Assembly (NCBI GenBank): GCA_003171295.1
Contig: PMYF01000852.1
Location: forward strand, 1 to 18,385
Length of the DNA: 18,385 bases
DNA from: Acidobacteriota bacterium
Lineage (GTDB): Bacteria > Acidobacteriota > Terriglobia > UBA7540
Reading direction: 5' to 3'
This document shows, piece by piece, positions 8,344 to 15,745 of the stretch. Position 1 is the first letter of the stretch; each line of letters begins with the position of its first letter. The notes under the pieces are model-generated. The model was not told the DNA's origin. It worked only from the letters and a program-made list of their open reading frames with translations, and made no database searches. Made by a program: the position numbers and the translations under genes.

Positions 8344-8836
8344 GTTTTATCTCCCGCCTTGTGTTCAGCTAGACATTCACATTGGAAGACTGCAGGTAGA
8401 ATTTTAACCCTGAGCTGCCGAGGCTGCATCGCAGAAGCGTGGATGGGGGATCGCACATCTCTTCCCAATGTTTCAATGTAAAGGCCCAATCAGGATGACA
8501 TTATGAAAGCGCGACTCGTTGAACAGAAGCTCTAACAAAACCTTGAAAGAGCGGTCGCTTATATGGTAAAAGGCTTACGTAAACGCTTAACAAATAACAC
8601 GCAAGAGGAATGAGGTCAAGAGGAATATCACCAAAAGATGAAGCGCGTTGCCGAGGATCCGGGAAACATAATGGGGTCAGCGGTAAGGTAGTGACTTGGG
8701 GTAGAAAGCGTCTCTGCGTGCCGCTATCTTCGCCTCATCAAAATACAGCCAGTCACGTCACACGGCGGTTCACTTTTCTGGGACTTTGGGACACAATCTG
8801 TCCCCCACGCTATCGATCGTTTGAAAGGGGAGCGAA
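8344..8836. other. Divergent promoter region between URO-D-like and LacI genes
   Basis: 493 bp without a convincing gene, separating two divergent units. It contains the operator at 8572-8590. For the minus strand TATAAG (8558-8563) is a reasonable -10 box lying just beyond the operator, which would then cover the -35 region of the URO-D/GH92 promoter. For the plus strand TTGAAA (8543-8548) is a possible -35 but the -10 is unclear. The leaders would be about 215 nt towards URO-D and about 250 nt towards lacI. Confidence 0.5.
8572..8590. promoter_or_regulatory. LacI-type operator, site B
   Basis: Contains GTAAACGCTTAA (8579-8590), the same CG-centred palindrome as site A apart from the last base. 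The 18 bp 8572-8589 are identical to 3589-3606. Its position between the divergent LacI and URO-D/GH92 genes fits autoregulation plus control of the operon. Confidence 0.75.
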
Positions 8837-9883
8837 ATGGCCGGAATGAAGGACGTCGCAAAGCAAGCGGGAGTCTCGGTTGCAACCGTTTCCCATGTTA
8901 TGAACAAGACGCGACACGTTGAGCCCGAGACTCAACAACGCGTTCTGGAAGCTATCCGGGAACTCCGGTATTACAAAGATGCCAGCGCCAGACATCTCGC
9001 GCGCGGCCGCAGCGACGTCTTTGGCCTGGTAGTATCCGACATAGAGAACCCCTTCTTCCCCGAAATTGTCAAGAGTTTCGAAACGGCCGCCCTGCGGAAA
9101 GGTTTTCATGTTCTTCTTTTCAACACCGACTACGATGTTGCACGAAGTGAGGCGGCTATACGAAGGCTGATTGAAAACCGGGCACGCGGGGTTGCGATGA
9201 TGACCTCCGAGCCGGTCCCGGAGTCGGTTGAGGAACTGGAGGCACGGCAGATTCCCACGGTATTTCTCAATGTCGGCCAAGTACGGCCTTTTATGAGCAA
9301 TATTCGTGTGGACTACCGGCAGGGGATTTCTCAAGCCGTCGACCATCTATACGGCCTTGGGCACAGAACCTTTTCATTAATTGCAGGTCCTCACACTCTT
9401 TCCTCCGCGGTCACTCGCCGTGCGGCTTTCATCGACTCTCTGAATCAAAAGGGCCTGCATCTTGAACAAATCCTCGAAGGAAATCACAGGGCTGATGGCG
9501 GGGCAGCCGCAGTAACGAATTTGCTCTCACAAGCTCGCCTGCCGACAGCCCTGCTTTGTAGCAACGATCTGACCGCCATCGGTGCAATGAGCGCTCTTCA
9601 TCACCATGGAGTTCGTATTCCCGGGGATGTGTCGGTAGTGGGACTAGACGACATTACCTTTTCCTCGCACACTTATCCGCCCCTGACCACAATCCGTATT
9701 TCGCGAGAGCATCTGGGGAAACTCGCGATTGAGGAACTGGAGAGAATACTCCGCTCCAAACGCCGACAAGGAAGAGAGTGCGTTGAACAAAGCCAGTTGG
9801 TGGTTCGGGGGTCGACGGGTTGTGCTCGTCGAGGAGAGATTTCCGTCACGCTAATGCCTTCCGTTGCGGAGCCGACATCCTGA
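8837..9883 (+). CDS. LacI/GalR-family transcriptional regulator
   Basis: A 348-residue regulator of normal LacI-family length. The helix-turn-helix is at residues 4-24 (MKDVAKQAGVSVATVSHVMN). The hinge helix (ARHLARGRS, 51-59) carries the Leu-Ala pair that, in this family, intercalates at a central CG step, matching the CG-centred operators in the window. From residue 61 a periplasmic-binding-protein-like effector domain follows (VFGLVVSDIENPFF; later LICSND-type CSNDLTAIGAM and VSVVGLDD), which should bind a sugar or sugar metabolite. The start has GGGGAG 5 nt upstream; an internal ATG three codons later is less well placed. Divergent from the URO-D/GH92 unit. It probably represses that unit, the 707-residue/SDR unit and itself, releasing on sugar binding. 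The effector is not identifiable; mannose-derived glycans are a guess from GH92. Confidence 0.95.
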   Translation: MAGMKDVAKQAGVSVATVSHVMNKTRHVEPETQQRVLEAIRELRYYKDASARHLARGRSDVFGLVVSDIENPFFPEIVKSFETAALRKGFHVLLFNTDYDVARSEAAIRRLIENRARGVAMMTSEPVPESVEELEARQIPTVFLNVGQVRPFMSNIRVDYRQGISQAVDHLYGLGHRTFSLIAGPHTLSSAVTRRAAFIDSLNQKGLHLEQILEGNHRADGGAAAVTNLLSQARLPTALLCSNDLTAIGAMSALHHHGVRIPGDVSVVGLDDITFSSHTYPPLTTIRISREHLGKLAIEELERILRSKRRQGRECVEQSQLVVRGSTGCARRGEISVTLMPSVAEPTS

Positions 9884-10191
9884 AGCTGCAGAAGACCTCA
9901 CAAATCGCGACAACCGCCCAGCGCGTGCGCCCTGAGGACAATCTGAGGAGCGAAACCTTCCCGTAATGACGAAGTGAACTTCTGATTCAGCACATCAACG
10001 AGGCTTTAACTCGGTCCGACGACCATTTGATAATCGTTCCGAACCTAAGAGCAAGTTCGGCTTGCGTTAAAGCGCACCAAGACGGCGCAATGAGTCGCGC
10101 CAGTTGCAACCATGCTTAAACTCGCGGGGAGAGATGGGCACTTGCTGGATGGTTTGGCCAGTGGCCTAATAGATCGGCGCCTGGAGGAATG
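9884..10191. other. Intergenic region between convergent genes
   Basis: 308 bp between the 3' ends of the LacI gene and the alpha/beta hydrolase gene. I see no gene. It contains a small hairpin at 10051-10065 and an overlapping repeat CCGAAC/GTTCGG (10039-10044, 10055-10060), where a terminator would be expected. Confidence 0.5.
10039..10065. terminator. Possible hairpin terminator between convergent genes
   Basis: GCAAG-TTCGG-CTTGC (10051-10065) forms a 5-bp stem with a 5-nt loop, overlapping an alternative stem CCGAAC/GTTCGG. It lies between two convergent genes. There is no T-tract on either side, so it is a weak candidate. Confidence 0.25.
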
Positions 10192-11487
10192 CTACACCCA
10201 GCGATTGAACCATTCCAACATAAGCTGTTGGGCCTGGGCCGGAAACTTGTGGGGACCGTCGTAACGATAGGTCGTAAAGCGCTCAGGCTTCCCAATAGCC
10301 TCATAGCAGCTGGTCAGATTTCGGAAGGCGGCTGTAACGCCATCCGGCGGGAAAAGAGCATCTCGCAGGCCGTGCACCACCATCAACGCCCCTGGCATGA
10401 TTAACGAGCCGACATCCGGATAATCCAAATAGTTGAACAGGCCTGGCACGTTTCCCGCAGGAATGGTATAGCTGACAAACCACGGGACGATTTGACGGAA
10501 AGATGTCATCCATCCTGCGATGCACGCGGCCTTGATCCTCGGGTCCAAACCCGCGAGGAAATTGCTTCGCCATCCCCCTACCGAGAGTCCCGCGCAGGCA
10601 ATCCTCTTCATGTCAACTTCCGGCCGCGTTGTGAGGTAGTCGATGGTCCGAATATCATCCCAGCAGAGTACACCTCCCCATGTAAAACCAGCATGCTGGA
10701 CGCAGCGGTCCACCCAACACTCAACCTGCCCATTGCGGCGGTTGATCCGGTCGACCGTCTCCGCTGACTCCATCTTCGGCCTCGCATTGAGACCTTCCCT
10801 CAGATCCGCATCCAGAATCAGGCGCCGCTCACCGAAATAGAACATGTCAATGACGATAACGGCATAGCCGTGGCGTGCCAGCGTGATCGGAAAACTCAGC
10901 CCGTCATAGTACTCCTGCCGATACCCCGTCAGCGCCGGGTTCTCGTTTTCCATCTCGATGAGTTTTTCCTTTCCCCAGTAATAGAACCCTCCATGATCAT
11001 GTAGTGCGACGACGGCCGGCACCGGCATTTTCGTCCGCTTGGGAATCAGGAAGTACGCCGGCACCTCAATATCCGGAGTCGTGTGGAATCGCAAATATTC
11101 CCGAATGTAGTCACCCTTGTCCACCCGCTCCACGATGTGAGCCTGCGGACTACAACGCTTCGGCCGATAGAGCAGCAACTCAAAGATCTTCGCCCTGGCT
11201 TCAGCCTTCCATGCCTCCAGATGCCTCGGGCGCCGGTTAAGAAATGCCAGGCTTTGCGGCGCCTCCTGTTGTATCTTCTTGATGAAGGGATATTGGTTCC
11301 CGAGTGGTGAACCCCTCCACGTCTCATTCTGGCCAGCCAGGATTTTTGCAAGCTCTTCCGCAAGCGGATTAGAGCTTGCGTCCTGGTCTAAGGGAGAGCC
11401 GATCACGGCTGGCCGCGCCACAGCAGATAGGCTACCTGCCACACCGAGTGCTTGTAGGATGCTGCGACGTGTAAAACGCTTGGGCAT
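10192..11487 (-). CDS. Exported alpha/beta hydrolase (acetyl-xylan-esterase/dienelactone-hydrolase-like)
   Basis: A 431-residue serine hydrolase. The N-terminus has a Tat-like leader (RRSILQALGVAGSLSAVA, residues 7-24), so it should be exported. The alpha/beta-hydrolase core runs from about 135 to the end: ALHDHGG (161-167, oxyanion-hole region), a nucleophile elbow GLSVG with Ser302 (300-304), acid Asp376 in HGLRDALF, and His413 in DGPHKFP. An insertion around 215-275 precedes the nucleophile. Such enzymes are usually annotated as acetyl-xylan esterases or peptidase-S9-like hydrolases, and removal of acyl groups from glycans fits the neighbours. The start is supported by GGAG 4 nt before the ATG. 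It is convergent with the LacI gene and next to the remains of a second hydrolase. No operator copy of either regulon was seen upstream. Fold and triad are firm; the substrate is not known. Confidence 0.88.
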   Translation of the reverse strand: MPKRFTRRSILQALGVAGSLSAVARPAVIGSPLDQDASSNPLAEELAKILAGQNETWRGSPLGNQYPFIKKIQQEAPQSLAFLNRRPRHLEAWKAEARAKIFELLLYRPKRCSPQAHIVERVDKGDYIREYLRFHTTPDIEVPAYFLIPKRTKMPVPAVVALHDHGGFYYWGKEKLIEMENENPALTGYRQEYYDGLSFPITLARHGYAVIVIDMFYFGERRLILDADLREGLNARPKMESAETVDRINRRNGQVECWVDRCVQHAGFTWGGVLCWDDIRTIDYLTTRPEVDMKRIACAGLSVGGWRSNFLAGLDPRIKAACIAGWMTSFRQIVPWFVSYTIPAGNVPGLFNYLDYPDVGSLIMPGALMVVHGLRDALFPPDGVTAAFRNLTSCYEAIGKPERFTTYRYDGPHKFPAQAQQLMLEWFNRWV

Positions 11488-11531
11488 AATGCTCCGTATC
11501 TCAGAAGCTGGCAGGCAAAGGAACTGGTCCC

Positions 11532-12239
11532 TTACGAAAAACTCTGGCCGTGAAGGAAGAGACCCAACGCGGAGAGTATCTTGCCGAGGGGGTCCACGTT
11601 GTAACCTTCAATCCGGAAAAGGCGGTCCGCACCGGCAGCTTCATAGGCGGCTTGGGTTGTTCGGTACGCCTCGCGGGCCATGCTTAGAGGCACAGCGTCT
11701 CTCATGGCATCGAGGGGCAATGCCAGCGTCAAGGCGCGGCCTGCCATCGCGGCGCCCAAAGCGGGCAAATCAAAAAGCAAACGGACATTGGGAATAAAGA
11801 TTTCCGCCCCGTAACGGTAACGATCAACCTCGGTGAGCGCCCGACAAGAAACGAGACGTTCCTGGCAGACCAGGGAACGGACCCGGGAGTCCAGGACGGC
11901 AGCATACAAGGTCGACAGAAATCACATGCCTTTGCCGATCACGCGCAGGCCCTCGGGATTGCCCTCCGGCCGGGTAAAGACGTAGTCTACGCTCCGGAGG
12001 ACCTCCCGCACGCACATCCCGAACAATGACAAATTCACGAGCCAAGCCATTTAGGACAGGGCTGTGGCAGCATCAAAGAGTTGGCCAAGCTTGGTGGACG
12101 CGAACCCCTCAGGATAATTAGAGGGCTCAGTTTCTCCAATGCCTCATACATCCACCGCCAAAGCAAGGTTTCCTGCTCGCGTAAGCGTTTGAAGTAGGCC
12201 GGGACCCAATCCGCCTTCTTCCTCCCCTTCGAACTCCAT
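11532..12239 (-). pseudogene. Decayed alpha/beta hydrolase, three in-frame stops, 5' end lost
   Basis: One continuous minus-strand frame shows an alpha/beta hydrolase of the large acetyl-xylan-esterase-like type. It reads AGNLALAVDV, stop (12144-12146), GIGETEPSNYPEGF..., stop (12051-12053), then MAWLVNLSLFGMCVREVLRS, the segment RVIGKGM, stop (11922-11924), and LYAAVLDSRVRSLVC with DRYRYGAEIFIPN after it. Aligned with the family, the first TGA replaces the Arg of a DLRGIGET-type motif, and the third falls at the residue after GKGM. No frameshift is needed between the pieces, so decay is by point mutation. The upstream part of the gene is missing: the frame runs into a transposase remnant at about 12235. 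The final 125 codons remain open. It is not the same subfamily as the intact hydrolase at 10192-11487. Confidence 0.78.
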
Positions 12240-12534
12240 GCCTTCGGCATCCACGCCACTGTTACTTACCCTCGCTCCCAGCACGAGCGCATCGCGCCCG
12301 GCGCCCACACCTTTCAGAACGATGCCGAGGCCGTCCACCGCCTCATCGAAGACGAGTTCTTCGACTTGGAAACCTTCTCCAGCCGCGCCGACTTCCTGGC
12401 CAGCCCTCTCTCTATCAGCTCTATTGGCTCGCCCCAACTCTCACAAGCCAGTTGGCACCCCAGGGCAGAACATTCATCAGCTCGATCCCCGCCTCCCCAT
12501 CCGCCTTGTCCCCTCCGCTGAGACAAACGGCTAA
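12231..12534 (+). mobile_element. IS481-like DDE transposase remnant (C-terminal part, frameshifted)
   Basis: The plus strand carries the last third of an rve-core transposase in three frames. Frame one gives HAFGIHATVTYPRSQHERIA, then QNDAEAVHRLIEDEFFDLE and SSRADFLA (about 12231-12399), where the Glu in DAEAVHRL fits the final acid of the DDE triad. The sequence then shifts to a frame reading LYQLYWLA, and shifts again to ARPNSHKPVGTPGQNIHQLD with PRLPIRLV after it, ending at a TAA (12532-12534). This order matches the C-terminus of IS481-like transposases. The N-terminal two thirds and both ends of the element are absent. It abuts the 5' break of the hydrolase pseudogene, so insertion or a later deletion around it probably truncated that gene. 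Confidence 0.7.
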
Positions 12535-12699
12535 GACACTCTTCGCCGTTCACTGGAATGGTATTGTACTACGAAGGGGGTTTCAAGCAAGATGCACGCC
12601 GGCTGGTAAAGCGGAGGCGGGCTCTCCTAAGGAGCAGAAGGGCCACGCTATTGAAAACACACGGTGGCCAGGAACTCGACACTCCTTTCCCTTTTGTCC

Positions 12700-13071
12700 A
12701 GGCCGGGTCTGGTATTTCACTGCGGGAGCGCAACCGGCCAAGCTCCCGTAATGAATCTGGGCAAACCGCTGGTGGCCCCTGAAATCACTGGGCTGGCGCT
12801 GGCTCCCGACGGGAAAATCTACGGCGTGGGGGGAAGCGAATAGGACATGGCGCGCGTGTTCTCCAACGACCCGGCGGCTGGCGCCTACCAGTTTCTGGGA
12901 TTCGTGGACGTGAAGCGCCGTCCGTATTACAACTGGCAAGCGCACGTGATCAAGGAGATGGCGAGCGGGCTCGACGGGACAATCTACACCGGCGAGAGCT
13001 AACGGATTTCCCGCCTTTACCTTTTCTTCCCGATCGTCAAAGAAACTGGATGCAATCGGAGGCCGAAATGA
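12700..13071 (+). pseudogene. Beta-propeller protein remnant with two nonsense codons
   Basis: A single plus-strand frame reads GLVFHCGSATGQAPVMNLGK, then ITGLALAPDGKIYGVGGSE, stop TAG (12841-12843), DMARVFSNDPAAGAYQFLGF, a stretch with NWQAHVIKEMASGLDGTIYT, stop TAA (13000-13002), RISRLYLFFP and a normal-looking end TGA at 13069-13071. The repeated A-x-x-PDG-x-IYG and GLDGTIY blades are typical of exported beta-propeller proteins from Acidobacteriota and Planctomycetota; the C-terminal form GESERISxLY... suggests the TAA replaced a Glu codon. The upstream two thirds are missing or scrambled between 12535 and 12700. The stop overlaps the start of the following stub by ATGA, implying a former operon. 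Confidence 0.68.
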
Positions 13072-13199
13072 ATCGCCAAGACTCTATGGGAAACATGGCC
13101 GGGGTCGCGGCGATGGTGCCGCGCTCGCCGGTCTCGGGGACGATCGCAATTATGCAATTTGCGAAGCTCCACAATTTACGCCTTGACGAAACCCTCTAA
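13068..13199 (+). pseudogene. Tat-leader-like stub, remnant of an exported protein gene
   Basis: A 43-codon open frame beginning with an ATG that has GGAGG 5 nt upstream and overlaps the preceding remnant's stop (ATGA). Its start, MNRQDSMGNMAGVAAM, strongly resembles Tat leaders of exported enzymes, including the one at 3238 in this window (MDRRQFMGNTLAGF), but with RR changed to RQ. After about 24 residues the similarity stops and the frame ends at TAA (13197-13199), inside the promoter of the transporter gene. I take it as the 5' end of a deleted exported-protein gene. It could also be a translated small protein. Confidence 0.45.
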
Positions 13200-13211
13200 C
13201 TGGCATATCAG
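13183..13211 (+). promoter_or_regulatory. Transporter promoter with degenerate GntR operator
   Basis: TTGACG (13183-13188), 17 bp, TATCAG (13206-13211) form a sigma-70-like promoter about 45 bp before the transporter ATG. TGGCATATCA (13201-13210) matches the palindrome TGATATATCA at 8 of 10 positions, with the right half intact. The geometry, operator right half equal to the -10 box, is the same as at 15575-15603. Confidence 0.55.
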
Positions 13212-13255
13212 AGTGTGATGCCGGGACTTGAACTTGACCTGGGCGTGAGGATCTC

Positions 13256-14488
13256 ATGAGTTCGCATCCCTCCAATCTCCGATGGCTCATGGTCTCCCTG
13301 GTCTTTTTGGCGACGGCGATCAATTACCTTGACCGGCAGACTCTCTCGGTCGTGGCTCCCGTGTTGATCGACCACTTTCATATGAGCAATCAGGAATATT
13401 CCCGTGTCATCTTTGCCTTTATGTTGGCCTACACAATCATGAACGCGGTCTCTGGACCACTCATTGACCGGTTGGGCACGCGCCTGGGTTACGCTTTGAC
13501 GGCAGCCTGGTGGTCGGGTGCAGCGATGTTGCACGCCCTGGCACGCGGGCCTTGGACCCTGGGTCTCTATCGCTTTCTTTTGGGGATGGGTGAAGCTGGG
13601 AACTGGCCAGCAGGAGTCAAAGTAGTGGCGGAGTGGTTCCCTGCTAATGAGCGAGCCTTGGCATCGGGGATTTTCAACAGCGGGTCTGCCGCTGGGGCAA
13701 TTGTCGCTCCCCCGATAATCGTCTGGATTGTCTTGAAGGCAGGGTGGCGAGCGGCTTTCTTCGCCATAGGGGCTGTTGGCCTAATCTGGGTTCTCGGGTG
13801 GTTGATAATCTATGATCATCCCAAAGATGCCGTGAGGGAGGAACGTGCGGTCGACATTTCATTGTGGCGATTGTTTCGCACGCGCTTTGTCTGGAGCCTC
13901 ACCTTGGCCAAGTTCTTTCTTGACCCTGTGTGGTATTTCTACATTTTCTGGTTCCCGGAATATTTGAAGCGGGCGCGGCATTTTGACCTACTTGCCATTG
14001 GCAAATACGCGTGGGTTCCTTTCATGGTGGCGGGCTTGGGAAACCTCCTGGGAGGGTGGTTTGCTCACACCCTGCTTCGGCGTGATATTCCCCTTACTGT
14101 CGCACGTAAGAGCGCACTTGCACTATGCACGCTTCTGATGGTATCAGCCATACCGGCGGTGCTGACTTCTTCTGCGAGTATTTCGATCGCATGGGTTTCC
14201 TTGGCGATGCTAGGTTACACGGGGGCAGTCGCCAATATGCTGGCCTTCCCCGCCGACGTGTTCCCGAGGAACGTGGTGGCTTCGATTTGGGGGCTTGCAA
14301 GCGTGGGTTCAGGGATTGGTGGAATGGTCTTCGCCCTGGCCACGGGATGGGTCGTGGACCATTATTCGTACATGCCGGCCTTTCTCGGATTCGGTCTCAT
14401 GCCCCTGATTGCGCTGGGAATCGTCTGGTTCATCCTGGGGCCGCTCACGCCTTGGCGGAAACTCGACGAAATCGGTGGAACACTATGA
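13256..14488 (+). CDS. MFS transporter, ACS family (hexuronate/sugar-acid transporter-like)
   Basis: A 410-residue inner-membrane carrier with the usual 12 predicted helices, matching the anion:cation symporter family (ExuT/GudP type). Diagnostic pieces are NYLDRQ (23-28) in helix 1, the motif-A-like DRLGTRLG (71-78) between helices 2 and 3, and RFLLGMGEAGNWPAGVKVVA (106-125), then WFP and a GIFNSGSAAGA run (138-148), all typical of hexuronate and sugar-acid carriers. It probably brings in a sugar acid such as a hexuronate or aldonate with protons; the exact substrate is unknown. The ATG at 13256 has GAGG 5 nt upstream. It is followed by the GntR regulator on the same strand and has its own promoter with a probable GntR site, so the regulator likely responds to the carried compound or its catabolite. 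Confidence 0.93.
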   Translation: MSSHPSNLRWLMVSLVFLATAINYLDRQTLSVVAPVLIDHFHMSNQEYSRVIFAFMLAYTIMNAVSGPLIDRLGTRLGYALTAAWWSGAAMLHALARGPWTLGLYRFLLGMGEAGNWPAGVKVVAEWFPANERALASGIFNSGSAAGAIVAPPIIVWIVLKAGWRAAFFAIGAVGLIWVLGWLIIYDHPKDAVREERAVDISLWRLFRTRFVWSLTLAKFFLDPVWYFYIFWFPEYLKRARHFDLLAIGKYAWVPFMVAGLGNLLGGWFAHTLLRRDIPLTVARKSALALCTLLMVSAIPAVLTSSASISIAWVSLAMLGYTGAVANMLAFPADVFPRNVVASIWGLASVGSGIGGMVFALATGWVVDHYSYMPAFLGFGLMPLIALGIVWFILGPLTPWRKLDEIGGTL

Positions 14489-14581
14489 CATCTTATTCCC
14501 AGACCATCGACCTGGCATTTATTATCGTCCGTCGCACAAAGACAATGTCCACAGCGCGCAGGAGTCTGTATTGTGCCATGA

Positions 14582-14593
14582 TTGATATATCAG
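14582..14593. promoter_or_regulatory. GntR-type operator upstream of the GntR gene
   Basis: TTGATATATCAG contains the perfect 10-bp palindrome TGATATATCA (14583-14592). The same 12 bp recur at 15592-15603. It lies 67 bp before the preferred ATG of the regulator, fitting autoregulation. The open frame extends back into this element through a TTG, another reason to prefer the downstream start. Confidence 0.65.
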
Positions 14594-14659
14594 ACTAAAC
14601 GAAGTGCTCTGGATGTCAAACTAAGGCGCTCTGATTTCGCACTCTTTTGGCCACACGTG

Positions 14660-15403
14660 ATGTCAGGAATATTATTAAGGCGAGGGCGACAAGCTTCAAG
14701 GAGAAATGCACCTGAGCCCACTTTGGCCGAGCGGGCCTATCAAGTGATCTTGGATCAGATCCTTAGAGGAAGTCTAGCGATCGGTTCCGCGCTTTCGCGT
14801 CGTAAAATCGCCGAGCAACTTGGGATGAGCTTCGTGCCGGTGGCAGAGGCATTACAGCGCCTGGAAATTGAAGGCCTAATCGAGAGCCGCCCGCGGGTTG
14901 GGACCAGAGTTCGGATACCGGACGCTGAAGAGGTGCGCGAATGCTTCGAATTGCGAGAGGCCCTCGAATGCCAATCAGCTCGCCTCTGTGCGGAGCGGGC
15001 ATCATTCCAGGAACGGCTGGAACTGAAACGTGCGGCCGAGAACATCGATGCCCTATTCGCTAAGGCATCTAGCGCAAAGGGTGACAGAGATTATGTTTTT
15101 GCAGTGCAGAAATACCACGTCGACCTTCACATGAAGATTGCTGAAGGTGCGCATTCCGAGGCACTAAGAGCGGCCACCGAGAAAAGCCACGTCTTGGTCT
15201 TCAATTGGCTCTACGATACAGCGTCTGGCCGGCGTGTCCTCCCCCACAAATTCCATCAGGACCTGATAGGCGTCATCGCGGGGCAAGGTCCGCATAAAGC
15301 ACAGGAGGCGATGCGCCGGCACGTCCGCTACGGATTGAAGGAGGTGCAGCACGTCGTGGCGCCGCTGCGCGGGGGAAATTGGCGGCTGAGTCGTTCGTCG
15401 TGA
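14660..15403 (+). CDS. GntR-family regulator, FCD (FadR) subfamily
   Basis: A 247-residue regulator from the ATG at 14660. The frame continues up to a TTG at 14582, but that codon overlaps the operator. No strong ribosome site marks either start, so the N-terminus is uncertain. The winged helix spans about 22-85 (ERAYQVILDQI, SRRKIAEQLGMSFVPVAEAL, wing VGTRVRIP). The FCD effector domain spans about 95-230, with a metal- or ligand-binding set visible as His157 (VDLH), His199 (KFHQDL) and His221 (RRHV); the usual Asp four residues before the first His is His153 instead. The recognition helix has SFVPVAEAL where most relatives have SRxPVREAL, so two Arg residues that usually contact DNA are absent. 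It lies between the ACS transporter and the isochorismatase/fucosidase pair and probably represses both and itself until a sugar-acid effector binds. Confidence 0.92.
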   Translation: MSGILLRRGRQASRRNAPEPTLAERAYQVILDQILRGSLAIGSALSRRKIAEQLGMSFVPVAEALQRLEIEGLIESRPRVGTRVRIPDAEEVRECFELREALECQSARLCAERASFQERLELKRAAENIDALFAKASSAKGDRDYVFAVQKYHVDLHMKIAEGAHSEALRAATEKSHVLVFNWLYDTASGRRVLPHKFHQDLIGVIAGQGPHKAQEAMRRHVRYGLKEVQHVVAPLRGGNWRLSRSS

Positions 15404-15745
15404 CTTCGTCAAGGTAATCGCCCTTTAATCCCTATGGAGCGGTGCTGATCGATTGACCCTTCGACGAGCATCCAGCGTTTCCGGGCGTGCCGACAAAGAC
15501 TCCGCGCGGCAGCCAGCTTGCCCTTAGCTGCCTCTCGAGTCGCATGGGTTCTGGGAAACCCGCGCTAATGGGCCTTGACACACCGATACGGTTGATATAT
15601 CAGTATTGCGCGTTCGCGACTTGCTTACGGCGAGGCTGAGGGCAGGTATAGTCGTTGCCGCTTCTCGCGATGATGCAACCTCACCTGGTCAGGGAGAATA
15701 CCATTAGTTCGGAAGGCCGGAAGAATCGGAAGGAGGTATGACTTC
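15404..15745 (+). other. Intergenic region before the isochorismatase gene
   Basis: 342 bp without a recognisable gene. It carries the promoter/operator at 15575-15603 and a strong ribosome site, AAGGAGG (15730-15736), 9 nt before the ATG at 15746. The leader would be about 135 nt. Nothing else stands out. Confidence 0.55.
15575..15603 (+). promoter_or_regulatory. Isochorismatase/GH29 promoter overlapped by GntR operator
   Basis: A perfect -35 TTGACA (15575-15580), 17-bp spacer and -10 TATCAG (15598-15603; 4 of 6 to consensus). The operator TTGATATATCAG (15592-15603), identical to the copy at 14582, covers the -10, which predicts repression by direct block of polymerase. Confidence 0.65.

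Noticed and set aside
11471..11484. GTAAAACGCTTGGG, sharing AAACGCTT with the LacI operators
   Set aside because: It encodes residues 2-6 of the intact alpha/beta hydrolase and has an extra base that breaks the palindrome spacing.
12181..12192. GTAAGCGTTTGA, 10 of 12 match to the LacI-type operator in reverse
   Set aside because: It lies within the reading frame of the hydrolase pseudogene (LLQTLTR) and is not upstream of any intact gene, so a chance match is the simpler explanation.
14582..14659. TTG-initiated N-terminal extension of the GntR protein
   Set aside because: The TTG is part of the operator palindrome, the extra 26 residues show no family match, and no ribosome site precedes it.
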